From NCBI GenBank assembly GCA_016699305.1, contig CP064970.1:1996776-2060775 (forward strand): a stretch of 64,000 nt of DNA. The letters are read 5' to 3'. Below the pieces are notes generated by a model. It had not been told where the DNA came from, did not search any database, and was given only the letters and a program-made list of their open reading frames with translations. This DNA comes from Alphaproteobacteria bacterium (lineage in GTDB: Bacteria > Pseudomonadota > Alphaproteobacteria > GCA-016699305). This document shows, one piece after another, positions 58,291-64,000 of this stretch (the stretch's first letter is position 1; each line of letters starts with the position of its first letter). A program made the translations under genes and the position numbers.

Positions 58291-58728
58291 ATGCAAGACC
58301 TTCACTCAGATACCAGCCTTGTCCAGATCATCGGACCCGCAGGCATGACATCCGATAACATCCCGGCGGCCATCGATCTTCAGGGCTATGACGCAGCTGA
58401 AATCCTACTTGGCATCGCCGCTGGTGGCATCACGTTCGATGCCACCAATAAAATTGAGTTCAAGCTGACCCATAGCGACGACAATTCGAGTTATGTTGAT
58501 GTCACAACTGCTGACATGAACGGCGTAACGGTGACGGGCACGGGAATCATTAAGGCGTTGACGAGCGCCCACGCATCGCCTGCCGCCTATCGCTTCGGCT
58601 ATAAGGGCGGCAAGCGCTATCTCAAACTCCTGGCCGACTTCTCCGGCACCCATGGAACAGGAACGCCGATTTGCGCCATGTTGCTGCGCGGCCATGCTGC
58701 TATCCAGCCGCAGGCCAACCAGGCGTAA
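58291..58728 (+). CDS. Putative head decoration or head-associated protein
   Basis: The 145-residue beta-rich protein follows the capsid gene: IDLQGYDAAEILLGIAAGGITFDATNKIEFKLTHSDDNSSYVDV, then a C-terminal KRYLKLLADFSGTHGTGTPICAMLLRGHA. Proteins of this pattern between capsid and connector genes are usually decoration or spike-like head proteins. The role is assigned by position. Confidence 0.6.
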   Translation: MQDLHSDTSLVQIIGPAGMTSDNIPAAIDLQGYDAAEILLGIAAGGITFDATNKIEFKLTHSDDNSSYVDVTTADMNGVTVTGTGIIKALTSAHASPAAYRFGYKGGKRYLKLLADFSGTHGTGTPICAMLLRGHAAIQPQANQA

Positions 58729-58795
58729 TCCTTCCATTCCATCGCATCGGGCGCGGTCTATGCCGCGCCCGACTTGCTTACTTATGAGGTTTCCG

Positions 58796-59128
58796 ATGAA
58801 AGCCACTGTACAGAAGCCATTCAAGGGCGTTCCAGATGGACAGGTGCATCCACGCGATTTTGTCTTTGGCGAAATCGTGGAAGGTGACCTGGCCCTTGTG
58901 GCGATTCAAGAAGACTGGGCTTTGTCCGAACTCGCAGGCACCGCGCTGGTGGTTGAAGAAAACAGCGACGCTGGGGACCTGGCGGGAAACAACGATCTCG
59001 AGATCGATCCCGCCGCCGAACCCTCTGATGCGCTGGCGAATGAAGAAAACAGCGACGTTAATGGGCAGGTAGCCAATGGAAAAAACACATTACCCATCCA
59101 GAAACAAGTCAAAAAGTCCAAGAAATAA
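58796..59128 (+). CDS. Small head-region protein
   Basis: The protein is 110 residues from ATG 58796. The first 45 residues (VQKPFKGVPDGQVHPRDFVFGEIVEGDLALVAIQEDWA) form a small beta domain. The rest is acidic, with a repeated NEENSD/EENSD element (VEENSDAGD, NEENSDVNG), and ends in KKSKK. Similar short genes follow capsid genes in HK97-like phages. Confidence 0.55.
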   Translation: MKATVQKPFKGVPDGQVHPRDFVFGEIVEGDLALVAIQEDWALSELAGTALVVEENSDAGDLAGNNDLEIDPAAEPSDALANEENSDVNGQVANGKNTLPIQKQVKKSKK

Positions 59129-59134
59129 TCCAGC

Positions 59135-59716
59135 ATGGCACTCGTCTTGATCACGCCACCGGCGTTGGAACCTTTGACGGTTGCCCAAGCGCGGGCGCAT
59201 CTGCGCGTCGACACGACCGACGATGACGTTGTGATCGAAGAACTGATCCGCGCAGCAAGACAGCGCGCGGAAGATTGCACAGGCCGAGCGCTTGGCCAAC
59301 AGACATGGGAATTGCTCTTGGCGGATTTTCCAACAAGAGGATCGCCCATCGATTTACCAAAGCCGCCCAACCCCAGCATCACATCGTTGACCTATATCGA
59401 TCCTTCCGGGGTAAGCACGGTCATGCCGTCCACGGATTATGAGATTGTGCCAGGCTCCGTTCTGTCGCGGCTAACGCCTGTTTATGGAAAGACCTGGCCC
59501 GACACGTTACGTCGCGAAGCCTGCGTCAAGATTCGCTATCAGACAGGATACATCCAGGTGCCTGCTCCCATCCTTTCTTGGATGAAATTGCTTGTAGGCA
59601 CGCTCTATGACCACCGCGAGACGGTACTGCGCGGGGAGACAGCGACAGCAAGCTTTCTGCCTTCTGGCGTCAGCGACAGCCTCATCGATCCCTATATCGT
59701 CCCATCCCTCGCTTAA
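59135..59716 (+). CDS. Head-tail connector, HK97 gp6-like
   Basis: The 193-residue protein has the gp6 signature LVLITPPALEPLTVAQARAHLRVDTTDDDVVIEELIRAARQRAEDCTGRAL, with later PPNPSITSLTYIDPSG and VKIRYQTGYIQVPAPILSWMKLLVGTLYDHRET. It forms the adaptor ring below the portal. Spacing to both neighbours is short. Confidence 0.88.
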   Translation: MALVLITPPALEPLTVAQARAHLRVDTTDDDVVIEELIRAARQRAEDCTGRALGQQTWELLLADFPTRGSPIDLPKPPNPSITSLTYIDPSGVSTVMPSTDYEIVPGSVLSRLTPVYGKTWPDTLRREACVKIRYQTGYIQVPAPILSWMKLLVGTLYDHRETVLRGETATASFLPSGVSDSLIDPYIVPSLA

Positions 59717-59728
59717 CAGGGTTTAGTC

Positions 59729-60064
59729 ATGAAAGTCCCTGGTGCTGGCCAACTGCGCCAACGCATCGATATCCGCGCTGTCAGCGAGACGCCAAACGGA
59801 GCTTACGGCGTCGACCAGGATTTCGGCGTGCCTGTCCGCGTGTGGGCATGGGCCACGCCGGTTGTCGGGGCGGCCTATATGGCTGCGCAGCAGATCGATA
59901 AAACCGTCACGCATCAGTTTGTCATTAGAACGAGCACCGAACAGATCACCGCGCGCCACGTCATCGAGTGGCGTGGACGTCGCTTTCGGGTGCGCCGTGT
60001 GTCGCCGATGGTCAATCATGATCACTTCACAGTGATCGAGGCCGAGGAACTGGGGGCTATCTGA
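59729..60064 (+). CDS. Head closure protein (SPP1 gp16/HK97-type adaptor)
   Basis: The 111-residue protein has GAGQLRQRIDIRAVSETPNGAYGVDQDFGVPVRVWAWATPVVGAAYMAAQQ, then HQFVIRTSTEQITARHVIEWRGRRFRVRRVSPM. This is the standard head-tail adaptor pattern. It seals DNA in the filled head. It overlaps the next gene by one base. Confidence 0.87.
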   Translation: MKVPGAGQLRQRIDIRAVSETPNGAYGVDQDFGVPVRVWAWATPVVGAAYMAAQQIDKTVTHQFVIRTSTEQITARHVIEWRGRRFRVRRVSPMVNHDHFTVIEAEELGAI

Positions 60065-60546
60065 TGCCGTATTCAGCCGCGCTTTTCGGGATCGACATCT
60101 CGACCGCAGGGTATTCGGGCCACCATTTCGACCGGCGTTTCATGCGCGTCGCCATGATCAAGATCGGGCGCGACGTCCAAAAAGGCGCGCGGCAATTGGT
60201 ATCCGGACACGGCCCCAGTCGGGCCGGCGCTTATCCGGCGATGGCCACGGGCGCGTTGCGCCGATCCATCACCTACAGGGTCAGCCAACCGGGTTTCATG
60301 GTCGTGGTCTCGCCGCGCGATCCCAAGGACGGATCGTTCAAGACCGACGGCTTTTATCCCTCTCTTCTGCATTACGGCGTGCGTCGATCGGGCCGCAGCA
60401 AAACCCATCGCAAGCATGCCGATGCCACGCCCTGGCGCATCTCGCCACGCGGCAATTACATGACCGACTCCATGGCGCAGCGCAAGGCCCGAGCCGAGGC
60501 CGCCATCATGGACGCGGTGCGTCGCGGCATCACCGAGAAACGATAA
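60064..60546 (+). CDS. HK97 gp10-like tail-completion or neck protein
   Basis: The 160-residue basic protein contains the gp10 segment GRDVQKGARQLVSGHGPSRAGAYPAMATGALRRSITYRVSQPGFMVVVSPRD and the C-terminal ADATPWRISPRGNYMTDSMAQRKARAEAAIMDAVRRGI. The family connects neck and tail. Position fits. Confidence 0.8.
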   Translation: MPYSAALFGIDISTAGYSGHHFDRRFMRVAMIKIGRDVQKGARQLVSGHGPSRAGAYPAMATGALRRSITYRVSQPGFMVVVSPRDPKDGSFKTDGFYPSLLHYGVRRSGRSKTHRKHADATPWRISPRGNYMTDSMAQRKARAEAAIMDAVRRGITEKR

Positions 60547-60550
60547 GACC

Positions 60551-61168
60551 ATGCTTGACCTTGCAATGATCATTCAGGCCCTCCGCTTGAAGGCGACATC
60601 CTTTGCCGGAAGGGTCGCGGGCGCGGCGGAGTTTCAGGCGGCCATGGACACCGAGGCCCTGCAGCTTCCGGCGGCATGGGTCGTGCCCATGGCGGACGAA
60701 GCCGAGATGCTGGCCCAGAACGTCACAGCGATCCGATTGACCGAGCGCTTTGCCGTGATGGTGGGCGTATCGAATGCGGCGGATGAGCGCGGACAGACCG
60801 CGCGGGTGGGGCTTACCGCCCTGCGAACGGATGTCTGGCGCGCGATTTTGGGCTGGCAGCCGTCTGCGGACGACGGACCAATCGCCTATGAGGGCGGCGA
60901 CCTGTTGGCGATGGACCGCGCGCGCATGTTCTACCGCCTGGATTTTTCGATGGTCAGCGAGGCCGAAATGCCAAGCCGTCAGGCGGATGATCTGGCGGCA
61001 CTGGGCGATCTGGAAGAGGTCCGGATCAAGATGGACATGATCGATCCCGCCGCCGATCCCAATACGCCGCCTGTGACCGATCCTGAACTAGGCGGCTACC
61101 ACGGCGGATATCCCGGCCCGGATGGCCGCATCGAACACGAGACCCGCATCCCCTTACCCCCCGCTTAG
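60551..61168 (+). CDS. Tail terminator, Mu gp37-like
   Basis: The 205-residue protein has an N-terminal region matching tail-terminator proteins (MIIQALRLKATSFAGRVAGAAEFQAAM, then RLTERFAVMVGVSNAADERGQTARVGLTALRTDVWRAILGW). FYRLDFSMVSEAEMPSRQADDLAALGDLEEVRIKMDMI follows. The C-terminal tail is Pro/Gly-rich. Lying directly before DUF2635 and sheath genes, as gp37 does in Mu, it is probably the cap ring of the contractile tail. Confidence 0.7.
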   Translation: MLDLAMIIQALRLKATSFAGRVAGAAEFQAAMDTEALQLPAAWVVPMADEAEMLAQNVTAIRLTERFAVMVGVSNAADERGQTARVGLTALRTDVWRAILGWQPSADDGPIAYEGGDLLAMDRARMFYRLDFSMVSEAEMPSRQADDLAALGDLEEVRIKMDMIDPAADPNTPPVTDPELGGYHGGYPGPDGRIEHETRIPLPPA

Positions 61169-61179
61169 GAGCGTCCGTC

Positions 61180-61383
61180 ATGCCCAAGATTTATGTCAAA
61201 CCGGCCCCTGGCCTGGATGTTCCCGATACCGACAAAGGTGGCGTTTTGCCGCCCGAGGGCCGGTTCGTGGACGACCATATCTATTGGCTGCGCCGCATTG
61301 AAACCGGCGAGGTCGTCATATCCGAGCCGCCCGAGCAGGCCGCCGAGGAACAAAGCCCCGCCATCAATCCCCGCCGTAAATAA
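61180..61383 (+). CDS. DUF2635 protein (Mu gp38-like)
   Basis: The 67-residue protein reads KIYVKPAPGLDVPDTDKGGVLPPEGRFVDDHIYWLRRIETGEVV, the DUF2635 pattern found between tail terminator and sheath in Mu-like tails. No molecular role is established. It sits 14 bp before the sheath gene. Confidence 0.82.
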   Translation: MPKIYVKPAPGLDVPDTDKGGVLPPEGRFVDDHIYWLRRIETGEVVISEPPEQAAEEQSPAINPRRK

Positions 61384-61397
61384 AGGGAGACTCCGCC

Positions 61398-62903
61398 ATG
61401 ACCGTGCCGTTCAACAATATCCCGTCCAATATCCGCCTGCCTCTGTTCTATGCCGAGATGGACAACAGCCAGGCGGGTTATTTCGCGCAGAATTATAAGA
61501 CCCTGCTGATCGGCCAAAAGCTGACCGCCGGTGTCGGCATCTCGAACAAGCCCGTCGTCGTCGGCAGCGAAAGCGACGCGATCAATCTATGCGGGCGCGG
61601 CTCCATGCTGGCGCGCATGTACACAATGGCCAGGGCCAATGATCCCCTGGGTGAGATTTGGATTCTGCCCTTAGACGAGCCGGGCGCTGGCGTGGCCGCC
61701 ACAGGAACCATCGCCATCAGCGGTACGGCGACTTCCGCCGGGGTGCTGTCGATCTATATCGCGGGACAGCGTGTCCAAGCGGCAGTCGCATCCGGCGACA
61801 CCGCCACGGTCGTTGCCACGGCCTTGGCCGCCGCCATCAACGCGGCGGCGGACCTGCCTGTCACGGCCAGCTCATCCACAGGCACGGTGACTGTGACGGC
61901 GCGCTGGAAGGGCGAGACCGGCAACGACATCATGATCCAGCTGAATTATCGCGGATTGTTGGGCGGCGAACGTACCCCTCCGGGCGTCACCGCGACGATC
62001 ACGGCGATGGCCAGCGGTGCCAGCGCGCCGACCCTATCCTCGGCCATCGCGGCACTGGGCGATCTGGAATTCGATTTCATCGCTTTCCCGTTCACGGATA
62101 CGACCAGCCTGGACGCCCTGAAGACCGAAATGTCCGACACCACGGGCCGTTGGTCCTATCTGCGTCAGATTTACGGGCATGTTTACAGCGCCAAGCGCGG
62201 CACGTTGTCGGCCCTGACAACCTTCAGCTCGGCGCGCAACGATCAGCATGCGTCCGTCGCGGGGATCGAGGCCAGTGTCCCCACGCCAAGCTGGGAGGTG
62301 TCTGCGGCATTCACCGCGCGTTCGGCTGTATTCCAACGCATCGATCCGGCCCGTCCGACGCAGACCGGAGAGCTGACCGGCGTCCTCGCCCCCATCGACG
62401 GCCAGCAATTCATCTCCACGGAACGCCAATCGCTGCTGAATGCCGGGATCGCGACGCTCAAGGCCACCAGCGATGGCGTGGTGCGGATCGAACGCGCCAT
62501 CACGACCTACCAAAAGAACCTATGGAACCAGGCCGATCCGTCCTATCTGGACAGCGAAACCCTGCACACATCGGCTTATGTCCTGCGGTTCCTGCGTCAG
62601 CGGGTCACGCAAAAATATGCGCGTCACAAGCTGGCCAATGACGGCACGCGCTTTGGCGAAGGCGCGGCCATCGTCACCCCCGCCATCGTCAAGGGCGAGC
62701 TGATCTCGGCCTACCGAGAGCTGGAATTCCTGGGCATCGTCGAAAACGCCGATGCGTTCAAATCCGGACTTATCGTCGAACGACCGATCACCGATCCCAA
62801 TCGCCTCGACGTGCTGATGGGTCCCGACTACGTCAACCAGCTGCGCGTCTTTGCGGTGCTCAACCAGTTCCGCCTGCAATACCCCGCCGCTCTAGCCGCC
62901 TAA
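61398..62903 (+). CDS. Tail sheath protein (Mu gpL-like)
   Basis: The 501-residue contractile sheath subunit begins VPFNNIPSNIRLPLFYAEMDNSQAGYFAQNYKTLLIGQ and has the inserted beta domain (GTIAISGTATSAGVLSIYIAGQRVQAAV). The conserved C-terminal core includes GVVRIERAITTYQKNLWNQADPSYLDSETLHTSAYVLRFLRQRVTQKY, then DPNRLDVLMGPDYVNQLRVFAVLNQFRLQY. Its presence shows the virion is a myovirus. Confidence 0.94.
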   Translation: MTVPFNNIPSNIRLPLFYAEMDNSQAGYFAQNYKTLLIGQKLTAGVGISNKPVVVGSESDAINLCGRGSMLARMYTMARANDPLGEIWILPLDEPGAGVAATGTIAISGTATSAGVLSIYIAGQRVQAAVASGDTATVVATALAAAINAAADLPVTASSSTGTVTVTARWKGETGNDIMIQLNYRGLLGGERTPPGVTATITAMASGASAPTLSSAIAALGDLEFDFIAFPFTDTTSLDALKTEMSDTTGRWSYLRQIYGHVYSAKRGTLSALTTFSSARNDQHASVAGIEASVPTPSWEVSAAFTARSAVFQRIDPARPTQTGELTGVLAPIDGQQFISTERQSLLNAGIATLKATSDGVVRIERAITTYQKNLWNQADPSYLDSETLHTSAYVLRFLRQRVTQKYARHKLANDGTRFGEGAAIVTPAIVKGELISAYRELEFLGIVENADAFKSGLIVERPITDPNRLDVLMGPDYVNQLRVFAVLNQFRLQYPAALAA

Positions 62904-62915
62904 GGAGAGATATCC

Positions 62916-63281
62916 ATGCCCAACAAACGCATCGCCGGTGTCTGCTTTATCAAAGTGGACGGCCAGCAACTCCAGGTCAAAGGTGACGTCGAAGTTCCCA
63001 TCACAAGCCTCAAACGCGAGACGGTGATGGGGCTTAGCGGCCCCGCCGGTTATAAAGAGACCGCCGAAGCGCCCTATGTGAAGGTGACGGCTCTATTCAC
63101 GAGCACCCTGCCTCTGGACAAGATCATCGGCAATACCGAGATGACGGTGACGGCGGAACTGGCCAACGGCAAGGTCTATGTTCTGTCGGGGGCTTATCTG
63201 ACGGACCAGGCTTCGGCCAAGGCCGATGACGGCACCATCGAACTGAACTTCGAAGGCGCGCGCGGGGAGTTCTTGGCATGA
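62916..63281 (+). CDS. Tail tube protein (Mu gpM-like)
   Basis: The 121-residue protein starts KRIAGVCFIKVDGQQLQVKGDVEVPITSLKRETVMGLSGPAGYKETAEAPYV. It has VTALFTSTLPLDKIIGNTEMTVTAELANGKVYVLSGAYLTDQA and ends EGARGEFL, the pattern of Mu-type tail tubes. It follows the sheath gene and overlaps the chaperone gene by ATGA. Confidence 0.9.
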   Translation: MPNKRIAGVCFIKVDGQQLQVKGDVEVPITSLKRETVMGLSGPAGYKETAEAPYVKVTALFTSTLPLDKIIGNTEMTVTAELANGKVYVLSGAYLTDQASAKADDGTIELNFEGARGEFLA

Positions 63282-63580
63282 GCAAGGAATCCATGATCAA
63301 CCTGGCGGTTCCCATCACCGCCTCCGGAGAAAGCGTGACGCAGATCAAGCTGCGCCGCCCCATGGGAAAAGACGTGCGTGAGCTGGGGTACCCCTACAAG
63401 ATGGGTGCCGATCAGGCGGTCACGCTCCAAGCGGGGATCGTCGCGGCCTATATCTCGCGCCTGGCCGAGATTCCGACATCCTCCGTCGATCTTTTGGACC
63501 CTGTTGATTTCAACACGCTGGGGTTCGAAATCCTTGGTTTTTTTCTGAACTCGGATGCGGCGACAACGCCAAGCAGCTGA
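63278..63580 (+). CDS. Tail assembly chaperone, short (0-frame) form, Mu gp41-like
   Basis: The 100-residue product begins ESMINLAVPITASGESVTQIKLRRPMGKDVRELGYPYKMGADQAVTLQAG and has IVAAYISRLAEIPTSSVDLLDPVDFNTLGFEILGFFL. These are features of Mu gp41-type tail assembly proteins. The frame ends soon after a T7 slippery run. It lies between tube and tape-measure genes, as tail chaperones do. Confidence 0.85.
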   Translation: MSKESMINLAVPITASGESVTQIKLRRPMGKDVRELGYPYKMGADQAVTLQAGIVAAYISRLAEIPTSSVDLLDPVDFNTLGFEILGFFLNSDAATTPSS

Positions 63581-63720
63581 TCGAGCGTCTTTACGATACG
63601 GCATGGTTCTGGCGGCTTTCTCCGCTGGATATCTTCGATCTCCCGCTGGATGAGGCCATGGACCTGGAAGCCCAAGCGCACCGCATCCATACCGCCCAGA
63701 GCAAAGGGTTAACCGCATGA
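63278..63720 (+). CDS. Tail assembly chaperone, long form by -1 frameshift
   Basis: Shifting -1 on the T7 run fuses the first 89 codons to a second frame reading SELGCGDNAKQLIERLYDTAWFWRLSPLDIFDLPLDEAMDLEAQAHRIHTAQ, ending at TGA 63718-63720. The product is about 147 residues. The second part is a plausible helical chaperone domain with no start codon of its own, and its stop overlaps the tape-measure ATG (ATGA), which argues for programmed frameshifting. Confidence 0.75.
63538..63544 (+). promoter_or_regulatory. Programmed -1 frameshift slippery site
   Basis: T TTT TTT in the zero frame (codons GGT TTT TTT) is a perfect X XXY YYZ heptamer, in the position where tail-chaperone genes of many tailed phages shift. 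Confidence 0.75.
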
Positions 63721-64000
63721 CGCAGCAATCAACGCTTAAGGTCGTCTTTATGGCGGTCAATAAGCTGTCGAAACCGCTGGAAGACATGCGTCGCCAGGTC
63801 AAGACCTGGAAAAAATCCATGGACGCTTTCTCGCGCGGCGCGGTGCCGATGGCGGCAGGCCTGGGCGCAGGGGTGGGGATGGCCGCCAAGGCCTTCGCCG
63901 ATCTTGAAGACGCCGGTGTCCGCCTGAAGTCCTCGCTGATGGGGGCGTCAGGGGCGGTCGCGTCAGAGTTCGAGCAAATCAACGAATTGGCCATCAGCCT
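63717..64000 (+). CDS. Tail tape measure protein (partial, 5' end)
   Basis: Only 94 codons are in the window. LKVVFMAVNKLSKPLEDMRRQVKTWKKSMDAFSRGAVPMAAGLGAGVGMAAKAFADLEDAGVRLKSSLMGASGAVASEFEQINELA is the typical tape-measure start: a coiled N-terminus, a hydrophobic Gly/Ala segment and a TP901-type repeat beginning. The protein sets tail length. It continues past position 64000. Confidence 0.85.
   Translation, partial: MTQQSTLKVVFMAVNKLSKPLEDMRRQVKTWKKSMDAFSRGAVPMAAGLGAGVGMAAKAFADLEDAGVRLKSSLMGASGAVASEFEQINELAIS

Larger units (their letters stand above)
32567..64000. mobile_element. Prophage (HK97-like head, Mu-like contractile tail), left end to window edge
   Basis: The element runs from the tRNA-Ala attachment fragment through integrase, regulators, replication genes, cargo genes, terminase, head and contractile tail genes, and is cut by the window edge inside the tape-measure gene. 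Base plate, tail fibre and lysis genes and the right attachment site are not seen. No large deletion or stop-broken structural gene is visible. Confidence 0.92.

Noticed and set aside
61658..62641. Long plus-strand frame inside the tail sheath gene
   Set aside because: Shadow of the sheath frame: Arg/His/Gly-rich, no domain, while the sheath frame is clearly conserved.

Overview
The window is a piece of an alphaproteobacterial chromosome of roughly 60% GC, followed by the left two-thirds or more of a tailed prophage. The alphaproteobacterial assignment rests on gene order: corC-lnt-XRE regulator; tsaE-amgK-murU-addB (cell-wall recycling next to AddB); hemC-hemD-mitofilin-like-hemY; and a Caulobacter-type cpaA-F/tadBC pilus locus. 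I cannot name the genus. ATGA or TGATG stop/start overlaps between genes are very common.

Positions 1-17000 are housekeeping. They hold the end of corC, lnt, an XRE regulator, a leftward operon mutT-tsaE-amgK-murU-addB, and a rightward operon hemC-hemD-mic60-like-hemY-HAD phosphatase-addA. Next come an unknown gene and an IS481-like element (about 17.33-18.44 kb). A leftward Tad pilus operon follows, cpaA-B-C-D-E-F-tadB-tadC (27.0-18.4 kb), with no Flp pilin gene in view. After it come a polyprenyl synthase, purC, fabI, an MscS channel and obgE.

At 32567 there is a 3' tRNA-Ala(GGC) fragment with its terminator, directly followed by a tyrosine integrase. This is the left attachment site of a prophage that runs past the window end. 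Its leftward early block (32.7-40.3 kb) carries int, an excisionase-like gene, an antirepressor-like gene and many small genes, interrupted by an opposite-strand WYL/TerB-like cargo gene. Next come a RelE/HigB-type toxin-antitoxin pair behind a 110-bp tandem duplication, a C4-type antisense RNA with a 29-residue membrane peptide, and two sets of HTH regulators, including a divergent CI/Cro-like switch. A replication block (45.0-47.9 kb) has a VRR-NUC nuclease and a lambda-O-like initiator whose gene contains an iteron origin.

A leftward accessory operon (51.96-47.85 kb) encodes two uncharacterised proteins, an IbrA-like PAPS-reductase-family protein, an IbrB-like ParB protein, a small RHH-like protein and an AcrVA2-like anti-CRISPR candidate. 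The rightward late operon (52.2 kb to the end) has HNH nuclease, terminase, HK97-type portal/protease/capsid and connector genes, then a Mu-like contractile tail: terminator, DUF2635, sheath, tube, a frameshifted chaperone and the start of the tape measure. The element is therefore a myovirus with an HK97-like head and Mu-like tail, and it looks structurally intact as far as visible.

Most notable are the AcrVA2-like gene and its operon, the WYL/TerB cargo gene, the duplicated and apparently leaderless toxin promoter, the C4 RNA/peptide module, the coding iteron origin, and an internal domain duplication in CpaF. All family assignments come from reading the sequence; no database search was run.
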